NCBI GenBank assembly: GCA_963843255.1
Contig: CAWJJQ010000014.1
Coordinates: 62,001-126,000, forward strand
Source of the DNA: Bog-159 sp963843255
GTDB lineage: Bacteria > Acidobacteriota > Terriglobia > Bryobacterales > Bryobacteraceae
DNA length: 64,000 nt
Reading direction: 5' to 3'
Below, piece after piece: positions 9,560 through 17,850 of the stretch (within the stretch, counting starts at the first letter, position 1; each line of letters starts with the position of its first letter). The notes beneath the pieces were generated by a model. It made no database searches and was not told the origin of the DNA. It was given only the letters and a program-made list of their open reading frames with translations. The position numbers were made by a program, and so were the translations under genes.

Positions 9560-10016
9560 TTACCAACCCGCAAACGGTAACTCGGAGTTCTCGACGAAGA
9601 TCACGAGCGGTGGCTTCCGCTCATTGGCAACTTTCAAGAACACTTCTTTCGCTGTGACGCCCGCGGCCAGCAACTGCCGCCCCCTGAAGCGCTATCCACT
9701 GGCCGGCGTAACGGCTCTTATTCTCCGCCAGCCATTGAGACTCTTCCTCAAACTGCCGCGCGCGCAATCGACGTTCGTGCGCTTTAGGCAGTTCGTCGAT
9801 AGCCTTTCGAGCACGGGAAAGAAAGACACCAATAGCAGTCGCCTTCTCGTGGACAGCCTCATCCCGGATCGCCTCGGGTCCTAGGGTCTGCTGCTCCCCA
9901 GCCAGTCCTGTTTCAATCCGGTCTCGCGAGAGTTCAGGCAAGCCATTCTTGTAGTGCGCTCCTAGATCGGCGAAATGTTGTTCCGCAACCAGGAGTGAAT
10001 CGATAGGCGTAGCCAC
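9560..10016 (-). CDS. DUF5678-domain protein, frameshifted in a C-run at 9680-9684
   Basis: The first frame (10016 down to about 9685) ends in NKSRYAGQWIALQG, the core of the small DUF5678 domain (N-K-x-x-Y-x-G-x-W-I/V-A-L). Directly after this, five G on the coding strand break the frame; reading on without one G gives R-Q-L-L-A-A-G-V-T-A-K-E-V-F and then K-P-P-L-V-I-F-V-E, exactly the expected rest of the domain, ending at TAA 9562-9560, three bases before the retropepsin-like ATG. So the gene was, or is, about 151 residues long and the break is a homopolymer indel. No function is established for DUF5678; it often lies beside retropepsin-like genes. Confidence 0.7.
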
Positions 10017-10025
10017 ACTATTAGA

Positions 10026-10595
10026 TTAGACGATGTCTGCTATGCCCAGCAAACGGAGTGCGGATACTTCGTCTTCATAAATTCTCGAAGCGACATCCGA
10101 GAACCTCGCGTCTTCCGGCAATTGCCGCTGAATGCGTACAAACGCTGCGCCGTCGTATCGAAGAGACCTGTCAATCACTAGCGCGCTGCCGGCTCGATGG
10201 AGGGAGATGCCATAGAACTGAGACTCACCCAGAAGACTTTGGTTCACTAGCAGCGCAGTGCTGGCCCCGAAATCGGTCGTACCTGCCGTCACGTGAAATG
10301 CGAGCGTAGTTTCTTGCGCCTTTGGCTTCAGTTGCACGATCTCGCCAATCCGCTGGGAGACAGCGTCGAAAACCGGGATGAGTTGCGGGAGCATTGCCCA
10401 GTCCGGGTTCACCAGATTGAAAGTAACACTGTCGAGTCCGATGCGAACAGAAGCCCTCCATTTTCGGATCGAAATAACCAGACTTAGCTCTCCGACACTT
10501 GCGCCATCTTTGTTAAAAGAGAAGTCGGTGAGTTCGACGTTCGCCGAGCGGAGAATGGATAGAAGAGGGGAGATGAAGGGGTTGGGATAACCCAT
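10026..10595 (-). CDS. Hypothetical protein upstream of the DUF5678 gene
   Basis: A 189-residue soluble protein with no signal peptide, no membrane segment and no motif I recognise; mixed alpha/beta composition. It ends nine bases before the DUF5678 start and points the same way, so the three genes (10595 to 9152) look like one transcription unit. Start chosen as the ATG at 10595, with GGTGGA just upstream; a GTG at 10607 in frame is less likely because its GGAG is only two bases away. Confidence 0.55.
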   Translation of the reverse strand: MGYPNPFISPLLSILRSANVELTDFSFNKDGASVGELSLVISIRKWRASVRIGLDSVTFNLVNPDWAMLPQLIPVFDAVSQRIGEIVQLKPKAQETTLAFHVTAGTTDFGASTALLVNQSLLGESQFYGISLHRAGSALVIDRSLRYDGAAFVRIQRQLPEDARFSDVASRIYEDEVSALRLLGIADIV

Positions 10596-10711
10596 TTGTC
10601 CACCCACGACTCCGCAAACAACTGCCGATGTTCGATCGATGATTCAGGTATCGTCGATTCGGAGACAGGCCTCTCCACACCGCAATTCTAGCATTCAAGC
10701 CTGTAACCGGA

Positions 10712-12022
10712 CTACTGCACCGGGATGATGGAAAATCCGGGCAGAGATTCACTGAGCCCGGTTTCGCTCACGCCGCCGATCGTGACGTCGATGAGCCGGT
10801 TCGGTTCGGCGGCCTGCGCTAACTGCACCTTAAGATAATTGCCGCTCAGGGCGGTGGCGGGCTCGTGGAGCGTGACCACCGATAGAGTCCGGCCGACCAT
10901 CGTGCGGCGGAAGTCCAGATTCTTGCGCGCGGCCAGCTCACGTAGGATGCGGTTGCGCTCCTTGCGTACGGGCATGGCCACCTGGTCCGGCTGTTCGGCG
11001 GCAGGTGTGCCGGGGCGCTCCGAATAAGTGAAGACGTGCAGGTAGGTGAACGGCAGGCTGGCGATGAACTGGCGGCTTTCCTCGAAATCGGCCGCGGTCT
11101 CGCCGGGAAATCCCACCATGACGTCGGCGCCCACAGCGCAATCGGCCATCAGGCTGCGCGCTTTGTGGATGCGGTCGGCATAGTGCCGCGGCCGGTACTT
11201 GCGGTGCATGCGGCGAAGGATGCGGTCGCAGCCGGATTGCAGGGGCGCATGCACGTGCTTGGCGATGCGGGGTGAGGCGGCCATCAGGGACAGCAGATCG
11301 TCGGAGAAATCCATGGGCTCGACGGAGCTGAGCCGCAGCCGTTCGATTTCGGTTTCCGCGAGCAGGCGCCGGATCAGGTCGGCGAGGCGCATGCGGCTAC
11401 CGGGTTCGCGTCCCCAGCGGCCCAAATTGATGCCGCTCAGCACCACCTCGCGATAGCGGCGGGCGAGACCGCGCACCTGGGCGATGACCTGGTCCGCGGG
11501 GGCGCTCCGGCTTCGGCCGCGCACGAAGGGGATGATGCAGAACGAGCAGCGGTTGTTGCAGCCATCCTGGATCTTCAGGTTGGGACGGGTGCGGTCGCCG
11601 GCGGCATCCTCCACCGGGGCGGAGAGGAAGTCGTGCTGGGCGAAAATGTCGCCGATCAGGATATTGCCGTGATAAGGGGCGGCGGTCACCAACTCAGCTA
11701 TCTGCGTCTTGTGGGAATTTCCAACCACCCATTCGACGCCGGGCATGGCGGCTAGCTCATCGGGCGCGCGCTGGGCATAACAGCCAGTGACCAGAATGCG
11801 GGCGTCGGGGTTCTCGCGGTGTACCCGGCGCACGGTCTGCCGGACGTCTTCGTCGGCCGCCTGGGTGACCGTACAGGTATTTAGGACAACCAGATCCGCG
11901 TGGCTGCGCTCGGCTGCAGCATCCAGCCCCTTGGCTGAAAGCAGGGTTTCGAGAGCGGCGCCATCGGCCTGGGTGGCCCGGCAGCCGAAGTTCTGGACGA
12001 AGAACTTACGCACTGTCTCCAT
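10712..12022 (-). CDS. mtaB: tRNA t6A37 C2-methylthiotransferase MtaB
   Basis: A 436-residue radical-SAM methylthiotransferase. The N-terminal UPF0004 domain has its three cluster Cys at positions 14 (NFGCRATQ), 50 (NTCTV) and 81 (VTGCYAQR). The radical-SAM CxxxCxxC lies at 155, 159 and 162 in DGCNNRCSFCIIP. The sequence type, with GCRATQAD and RGRSRS after the cluster, matches MtaB (t6A to ms2t6A) better than MiaB or RimO. A TRAM-like C-terminal region follows. It modifies A37 of ANN-decoding tRNAs in the cytoplasm. ATG start at 12022; divergent from the MacA-like gene by 63 bp. Confidence 0.93.
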   Translation of the reverse strand: METVRKFFVQNFGCRATQADGAALETLLSAKGLDAAAERSHADLVVLNTCTVTQAADEDVRQTVRRVHRENPDARILVTGCYAQRAPDELAAMPGVEWVVGNSHKTQIAELVTAAPYHGNILIGDIFAQHDFLSAPVEDAAGDRTRPNLKIQDGCNNRCSFCIIPFVRGRSRSAPADQVIAQVRGLARRYREVVLSGINLGRWGREPGSRMRLADLIRRLLAETEIERLRLSSVEPMDFSDDLLSLMAASPRIAKHVHAPLQSGCDRILRRMHRKYRPRHYADRIHKARSLMADCAVGADVMVGFPGETAADFEESRQFIASLPFTYLHVFTYSERPGTPAAEQPDQVAMPVRKERNRILRELAARKNLDFRRTMVGRTLSVVTLHEPATALSGNYLKVQLAQAAEPNRLIDVTIGGVSETGLSESLPGFSIIPVQ

Positions 12023-12085
12023 TATAGGGGGTGCGGAAAAGGGAACTATCCGGCAGGCCTGATCGTATCCTCTTTAGGTTCGATT

Positions 12086-13291
12086 ATGGCTACCTCGCGC
12101 AAGAAGCGATCGATCAAGTGGATACTGCTCATCGTGGTGCCGCTGTTGGGCGGCGCGGCGTTCTTCACCCTGAAGGCCATAGGCCGGAACTCTCCGAAGA
12201 TCGACCAGGAAAAGCTGGTGAAGGCGGAGCGGATCGACCTGGCACGGTCGGTGGTGGCCACCGGCAAGATCGAGCCGGTAACTAAGGTCGAGATCAAATC
12301 GAAGGCTAGCGGCATTATTCAGAACCTGCCCGTAAACGTGGGCGACGTGGTACACAAGGGCCAGGTGATTTGTGAACTGGACGAGAACAACGTGCTGCCG
12401 CAGGTGCGGCAGTTCCAGGCGGCTTTGCAGCTTGCGGAGGCGAACCTGAAGAGCGCCGAGGCCGACTACGAGCGCTACAAAGTGGATGCCGCCGGGCCGG
12501 ACGTTCCGTTTCTGAAGCGCGACATGGATCGCGCGCGCGGCATGTACCAGGAACAGTTGATCGCGCGCAGCCTGGTGGACGATTCGGAAAAGAACTACGA
12601 CATGGCGGTAAACCGGCAGAAGTCGGCCGTGGTGAACCTGGGGGTGGCGCAAGCCGCCATTGCCAAGGCGAAAGCCGGGATCGAACAGGCGCGCGCGGCG
12701 CTGGCGCAGTCCGAAGACGACCTGAGCAACACGACCATCGTCTCCCCGATCGACGGCGTGGTGCTTTCGCGCGACCGCGAAGTGGGCGACGCGGTCAGTT
12801 CCATCCTGACGATGGGGTCGGGCGCTACCCTGATCATGACGGTGGGCGATCTGTCGGAAGTGTACGTGAAGGGCAAGGTGGACGAGACCGACATCGGCAA
12901 GATCTATCTCGGCCAGCCGGCGCGCATCACGGTGGAATCGTTCAAGGACGAGAAATTCAATGGCAAAGTGACCAAGATTTCGCCCATGGGCGTGGAGAAG
13001 GATAACGTCACCACGTTCGAAGTACGCGTATCGATTTCCAACGAATCCCGAAAGCTGCGCGCGGAGATGACCGCCAATGCGGAGATCATCCTGGAGGAGC
13101 GCAAGGGGGTGATCGCGGTGCCTGAAGGCGCGATCCTTTATAACAAAGATAAGTCCACATCGGTGGAGATACCGGATTCTACGAGCGAAACCGGCAAACG
13201 GAAGTTGCCGGTCACAACTGGGATCAGCAACGGATCGAAGACGCAAATCGCCAAGGGCATCAACGCAGGGCAGCAGGTGATCCTGCAATAG
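12086..13291 (+). CDS. MacA/HlyD-like periplasmic adaptor of an ABC efflux system
   Basis: A 401-residue membrane-fusion protein: one N-terminal transmembrane helix after KKRS, a lipoyl half around residues 60-100 (IEPVTKVEIKSKASGII...GDVVHKGQVI), a long Ala/Gln-rich coiled-coil hairpin at about 105-215, the second lipoyl half (TTIVSPIDGVVLSRDREVGDAV) and beta-barrel/MP domains to the end. This layout is that of MacA-type adaptors, which link an inner-membrane ABC permease to an outer-membrane channel. It is followed 10 bp on by the permease genes. Interestingly no ATPase gene is found nearby. Confidence 0.87.
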   Translation: MATSRKKRSIKWILLIVVPLLGGAAFFTLKAIGRNSPKIDQEKLVKAERIDLARSVVATGKIEPVTKVEIKSKASGIIQNLPVNVGDVVHKGQVICELDENNVLPQVRQFQAALQLAEANLKSAEADYERYKVDAAGPDVPFLKRDMDRARGMYQEQLIARSLVDDSEKNYDMAVNRQKSAVVNLGVAQAAIAKAKAGIEQARAALAQSEDDLSNTTIVSPIDGVVLSRDREVGDAVSSILTMGSGATLIMTVGDLSEVYVKGKVDETDIGKIYLGQPARITVESFKDEKFNGKVTKISPMGVEKDNVTTFEVRVSISNESRKLRAEMTANAEIILEERKGVIAVPEGAILYNKDKSTSVEIPDSTSETGKRKLPVTTGISNGSKTQIAKGINAGQQVILQ

Positions 13292-13300
13292 GGGCCGCGC

Positions 13301-14564
13301 ATGGGCTACCTTCGAGAGCTACTGGCGCAGGTTACATCCAGCCTGCTGCGGAACAAGCTGCGCAGTTTTCTGACCATGGCGGGCATCGCCTGGGGCGTAG
13401 CCTCGATCGTGCTGATCGTGGCCATGGGCGACGGCTTCAAGCAGGGCCAGCGCAACAACACCAAACAACTTGGCGAGAATATCGTGCTGCTGTTTCCCGG
13501 CCGGACTGAGAAACAGGTAGGCGGGCAGCGCGCGGGACGGCGGGTCCGTTTCACTTACGACGATATCGACGATATCCGCACCGAGTGCTTCCTGGTCAGC
13601 CGGGTAATCGGCGAGTTGCAGAATGGCGCCAAGGTGGCCAGCCCGTACAACAGCGGATCGTTCACGGTAAACGGCGTGGAACCGCTGTACGCGAAGATCC
13701 GCACCATCCCGATCGAGCAGGGCCGCTTCCTGATGGATGCCGACGAGACCGATGCGGCGCGCGTGGCGGTGCTGGGCGATAACGTGCGCAAGCAGTTGTT
13801 CGGGCAGCGCAACACGGCGTTGGGCGCGCAGATTTTCCTGAACGGGCTGCCCTTCCGCATCGCCGGCCTGATGCCCTCCAAGAACCAGAACAGCAGCTAC
13901 AACGGGCTGGACGGCGACAAGATCTACGTCCCGTACTCGACCATGGTGCGCGATCTGCCGCCCAAGGACGACAACTTCCATCCGGGAATCGTGAACGACA
14001 TTATTTACGTGCCTTCGTCGCTGACGGATTGGAAGGCGGCGCGGCGGCAGGTGACTGCGCGTGCTGGGACGCAATCATCAGTTCGATCCGGATGACAAGG
14101 GCGCGGTATATATCTGGGACACGGTGGAGAGCGCGGAACTGGTGGACCAGATCTTCACTTCCATGACCGCTTTTCTGGGGGCCATCGCGGTGGTTACGCT
14201 GACGCTGGGCGGCGTGGGCGTGCATGAACATCATGCTGGTCTCGGTGACGGAGCGCACGCGCGAGATCGGACTGCGCAAAGCGGTAGGGCGCGACCCGCC
14301 GGCGCATCATGGCCGATTTTCTGGCGGAAGGCGTGATGCTGGCCGGGCTCAGCGGCATTTTGGGTTTTCTGGGCGCGTACGGCCTGGCGTCGCTGGTGAA
14401 TACCCTGCCGCAATCGGACATGTTCGCGGGCCTGCCGGTGAACGGGGCCACGACCGCGATGGCGTTCGGCGCGCTGGCCGATCGTGGCCATCGCCTCGGC
14501 GCTGTTTCCGGCGTGGCGCGCGGCATCGCTGACGCCTGTGGAGGCGCTGCGCTATGAGCGTTAA
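13301..14564 (+). pseudogene. MacB-like ABC permease (MacB_PCD + FtsX), four +1 frameshifts
   Basis: The frame from 13301 encodes the N-terminal helix (LRNKLRSFLTMAGIAWGVASIVLI) and the periplasmic MacB_PCD domain, then shifts near 14055. The rest of an FtsX permease can be read by changing frame near 14055, 14222, 14290 and 14478, each fitting one extra base; this gives [27 protein letters not shown] and ends TPVEALRYER at TAA 14562-14564. The order of motifs is perfect and no substitution-type stop is seen, which argues for sequence indels rather than long decay. No nucleotide-binding domain is present. ATG start 10 bp after the adaptor gene. Confidence 0.8.
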
Positions 14565-15820
14565 GCGCCATCTTCAGCGAGGCCGCCGCCGGCGCTGAAA
14601 TTCAACCGGCAGCGCAGCATCCTGACCACCATCAGCCTGGCGTGGGGCGTGGCCTGCTTCGTCATTCTGTATTCCTACGGCGACGGCTTTCACCTCGCGC
14701 TGCGTAAGGCGTTCATGGCGGTGGGACAGGACCTGGTGCTGATGTTCGGCGGCCAGACATCCACGCAGGCGGGCGGCGAACGCGCCGGGCGCAGCATCCG
14801 CACTGGAGCGCACGGACGTGGACGCGGTCCGCGATGCGGTGCCGCTGGTCGGCGGCGATTTCGCCCGAGATGATGATGCGCGGCGCGACCGTGGTGCGCG
14901 GCTATCGCACAGCAGTCGATCACGGTGCGCGGCGGTTTATCCGGTGTACGGGCGGATCCGCAACATGACCATGGCGGCCGGGCGCTGGCTGGGTCCGGAG
15001 GACGAAGCGGAGAAGCAGCGCGTGGCGGTGATGGGCGGCGAGGCGGCGCGCAAGATGTTCGGGGAGATCCCGCCCGAGGGCGAGGAGATCGCCATCAACG
15101 GCCTGCGTTTCACCGTGATCGGCGTGCTGAAGACCAAGACGCAGATCTCCAACTACAACACGCCGGACAACGAATGCATCTTCATCCCCTACGAGACGGG
15201 CTCGCTGCTGCGCGACATCAAGTACCCGGACTACATCGTGTGGATGCCGGCGAACCCGATGTTCCGCGAGGAGGCGGTGCGGCAGGTGCGCGAGACTCTG
15301 GCGCGGGTGCACAATTTCTCGGCCAGCGACGAGCGCGCGGTCGCAGATTATCGTGTTCAACGAGTTCATGCGCATCGTGGACACCATGGGAATGGCGCTG
15401 CAAATCCTGCTGGGATTCATTGGCACGCTCACGCTGGCGATCGGCGGCGTGGGCCTGGCCAATATCATGCTGGTGTCGGTACGCAGCGAACGCGCGAGAT
15501 CGGCGTGTTGAAATCGATCGGCGCCACGCGGCGTTCGATCCTGATGCAGTTTCTGCTGGAGGCCATGGCGATCGTGACGGTGGGCGGCGTCGCTGGGCGT
15601 GGCGTGCGGCTGCGTCGTGACCGCCACGCTGCAGACGCTGCCGCTGCTGGGGCCGCTATTCAAGGACACCAGCGGCACCGGCGACATCCATTTGCAGATT
15701 TCGCAATTCGCGGTGATGACGTCGACGCTGCTGCTGGAGATTGTGGGGCTGATTGCGGGGCTGCTGCCGGCGATCAAGGCATCGCGCATGGACCCGATCG
15801 AAGCGCTAAGGTACGAGTGA
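14554..15820 (+). pseudogene. Second MacB-like ABC permease, at least seven frameshifts
   Basis: Pieces in all three frames line up in order as one permease: KFNRQRSILTTISLAWGVACFVILYSYGDGF (about 14598), then QDLVLMFGGQT, V-Y-P-V-Y-G-R-I-R-N-M-T (about 14938), a long intact stretch to about 15345 (RVAVMGGEAARKMFGEIPP), an ANIMLVSV ... TREIGVLKSIGATRRSI helix region and a final GLLPAIKASRMDPIEALRYE to 15820. Breaks lie near 14590, 14802, 14865, 14910, 14935, 15345, 15480 and 15590; all but the one at 15480 look like one extra base. The start is inferred: an ATG at 14554 overlaps the stop of the first permease. A tandem relative of the gene upstream. Confidence 0.75.
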
Positions 15821-15823
15821 GCG

Positions 15824-16207
15824 TCAGCCGCGCAACAACTGAGGGATGCGCTTAAAATGCCGATCGCGTGTGATGAGCACCAGGCTGTGTTCAAGCGAGA
15901 GAGCAGCGATCCATAGATCATTGTCTGGAACGGGGGTACCTGCACGCTTCAATTGGACAAACAAGCGCGCGTAGTGCTCGACCGTCTCCCGGCTCGGGAT
16001 GAGTACGCCGACGTTGGCCTTGACCAGCAATCGTTGTAGCAAGGTCTCATTGCGGTTTAATCGAGTACCGCCGTAAAACCCGGCTTTGATCTCCCCTAAA
16101 ACGACAAGCGGAATCCATACTTCTTCGCAGGTCGCCAGCCACTCTGCGAGGATCGCGTCACCTTGGAAGAGATCGGTCAGCCGGTTCGTATCCAGTGCGA
16201 CTCTCAC
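15824..16207 (-). CDS. PIN-domain toxin, VapC-like
   Basis: About 127 residues, the usual VapC length. The four acidic PIN positions are present: D in MRVALDTNRL, E in VVLGEIKAGF, and D-N-D-L-W-I-A-A towards the C-terminus, followed by LVLITRDRHF. PIN toxins cleave RNA, often initiator or other tRNAs, using Mg2+ or Mn2+. Start taken as the GTG at 16207, which overlaps the antitoxin stop by four bases (GTGA); a GTG at 16213 would add two residues. The antitoxin gene lies directly upstream. Looks intact. Confidence 0.85.
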   Translation of the reverse strand: MRVALDTNRLTDLFQGDAILAEWLATCEEVWIPLVVLGEIKAGFYGGTRLNRNETLLQRLLVKANVGVLIPSRETVEHYARLFVQLKRAGTPVPDNDLWIAALSLEHSLVLITRDRHFKRIPQLLRG

Positions 16208-16458
16208 TTCCACTTATCCGGATCGATCCGACGTTGCGCGGCGATGATCTCATCGAATGCAGGATCCGGGACCCACTTGCCCACCAGATCCGAGAAGTCG
16301 GCGCGGCGCTCATTTCCGACGGCCGCTTTCGTCAGTTCTTCAAGTATCACCCGATTGAGGCTTTGCTTTCGTTGCGTGGCTTTGCGGCGCAGGACGGTGT
16401 CCACTTCGGGGGGAACGCCGCGGATCGTATATTGGATGGCGATTGCCTGCCGCTTCAT
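16204..16458 (-). CDS. Ribbon-helix-helix type antitoxin (VapB/FitA-like)
   Basis: An 84-residue protein: residues 1-45 (MKRQAIAIQYTIRGVPPEVD, then LRRKATQRKQSLNRVILEEL) look like a FitA-type ribbon-helix-helix DNA-binding region, followed by an extended tail (WVPDPAFDEIIAAQRRIDPDKWK) of the kind that threads into the PIN toxin. Start at the ATG at 16458; an upstream in-frame start at 16524 overlaps the permease gene and adds non-homologous residues. Four-base overlap with the toxin gene implies coupled translation and autoregulation. Confidence 0.78.
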   Translation of the reverse strand: MKRQAIAIQYTIRGVPPEVDTVLRRKATQRKQSLNRVILEELTKAAVGNERRADFSDLVGKWVPDPAFDEIIAAQRRIDPDKWK

Positions 16459-16486
16459 GCCTACATGATAGCACTTGGTGCAGGCA

Positions 16487-17839
16487 CTATTTTGCCATGC
16501 CGGCTGCGCGGCGGCGCAAGGCAAATTGAAACATCACCCGGGCCACCACGATCAGCACCGCGCAGCCTGCCAACAGCTTGAATTCGAACAGGGCGACGGA
16601 ATGTACGTCGCCAGGCGGGATCAAGGACACGATGATGGAAACTATCGTCACGGTCATGCCCATGGCGGCGCTCCACTTATGCCCGTACTTCCAGGCTGCC
16701 GCGAACATATACAAGAACGGGATGAAGTACACGATCACGGTCATGTCCACCAGCAACTGGTAGCCCACGCGCAGGTTCTCGCCCGCCTGCAGCGCGACCA
16801 CGAACACGGTGCAGGCGATGCCTTGCGTCAAGATGGCCAGGTGCGGTGTGCCCCAGCGCGAATGCAGGCGCGCAAAGGCGGGCGGAAAGTAGCGGTCCAG
16901 TCCGATGACGAAGGGGATGCGCGCGGTGCCGCCGATCCAGGCGCAAAGCTGGCCGGCCACGCCTATCAGGATCAGCACAATCATGGCGTGTCCCATCCAT
17001 GCCGACCCCATCCGCGCGCCCACTTCGGTGGAAGCCTGCACCAGGCCGGTCAGAATGCTGATGCGCTCGGGCGGCATCAGGACCATCAACGACAGCGTGC
17101 CCAAAATATAGAAGCCCGTGATGAAAGCGCCCGAGATCCAGGCGGCGCGCGGCACGTTGCGGGCCGGGTTGCGGATCTCACCGCCCAGAATCGCGCCCAG
17201 TTCCAGGCCGCCGAAAGCGAAAGCGATCTGCGACCAGAAATTCACTTTGTCCATGTCCCAGTGCGGCGCGAGTTGGATAGGCGTCGCTGAGCCCGTGCGC
17301 GCCCACACGGTGAGGCCGAACACTACGATGAGGGCGCCAAATGTATAGGTGGCGAGCGCGCCGGCGTTATTGGTCCATTTGGCGATGGAAAGGCCGAACA
17401 CGTTCGTCAGCAGGCCCAGCCAGAGTATCAGCAGCGAGGCGGAGATCACGTAGATCTTGACTTCGGACAAGCCTAGCGCGTAGCCCGCCATGTCCACCCC
17501 GGCCAGCAGCAGGTTGGGGAAATAGAAAAGATTGCTCAGCCAGTAACACCAGCCGCACAGGAAGCCGTGCCAGTCGCCGAAGCCCTGCTTGGTCCAGACG
17601 TAGATGCCGCCTTCTTCAGGGAACCTGGCGGAAAGAGCCGCGACGGCCAGCGCCGAAGGGATGAAGAAGAAGGCCGCGGCGAGCAGCCAGAGGGTGATGG
17701 AAACGGGGCCGGTATGGGCGGCGGCGGCCAGCCAGCGGATGCCGATGACCGCGGCGATATTGAACAGGACCAGGTCGCGCAGACCCAGCTCGCGGCGCAG
17801 TTGGGGTTCCGGAATAGAGCCGAGTGTAACATGCGACAA
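16487..17839 (-). CDS. APC-superfamily amino acid permease
   Basis: A 450-residue membrane protein with about twelve hydrophobic segments. The first helix carries LVLFNIAAVIGIRWLA, corresponding to the APC TM1 'G-x-G-I' unwound substrate site, and TM2/3 hold FPEEGGIYVWTKQGFGDWHGFLCGWCYW, a strong amino acid permease signature; TM6 region reads FGGLELGAILGGEIRNPARN. It probably imports amino acids across the inner membrane. The only possible start is a TTG at 17839, since a stop lies four codons upstream. It is divergent from the aminopeptidase gene with only 11 bp between start codons, so the promoters must overlap the coding starts. Confidence 0.87.
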   Translation of the reverse strand: MSHVTLGSIPEPQLRRELGLRDLVLFNIAAVIGIRWLAAAAHTGPVSITLWLLAAAFFFIPSALAVAALSARFPEEGGIYVWTKQGFGDWHGFLCGWCYWLSNLFYFPNLLLAGVDMAGYALGLSEVKIYVISASLLILWLGLLTNVFGLSIAKWTNNAGALATYTFGALIVVFGLTVWARTGSATPIQLAPHWDMDKVNFWSQIAFAFGGLELGAILGGEIRNPARNVPRAAWISGAFITGFYILGTLSLMVLMPPERISILTGLVQASTEVGARMGSAWMGHAMIVLILIGVAGQLCAWIGGTARIPFVIGLDRYFPPAFARLHSRWGTPHLAILTQGIACTVFVVALQAGENLRVGYQLLVDMTVIVYFIPFLYMFAAAWKYGHKWSAAMGMTVTIVSIIVSLIPPGDVHSVALFEFKLLAGCAVLIVVARVMFQFALRRRAAGMAK

Positions 17840-17850
17840 TTCTCGTATTC

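Noticed and set aside
12074..13288. 404-residue minus-strand ORF opposite the MacA-like gene
   Set aside because: His/Arg/Gln-rich shadow of a GC-rich gene; no motif, and the plus-strand adaptor is well conserved.
14920..15945. 341-residue minus-strand ORF across the second permease
   Set aside because: Antisense shadow; the plus strand encodes permease motifs here in broken frames.
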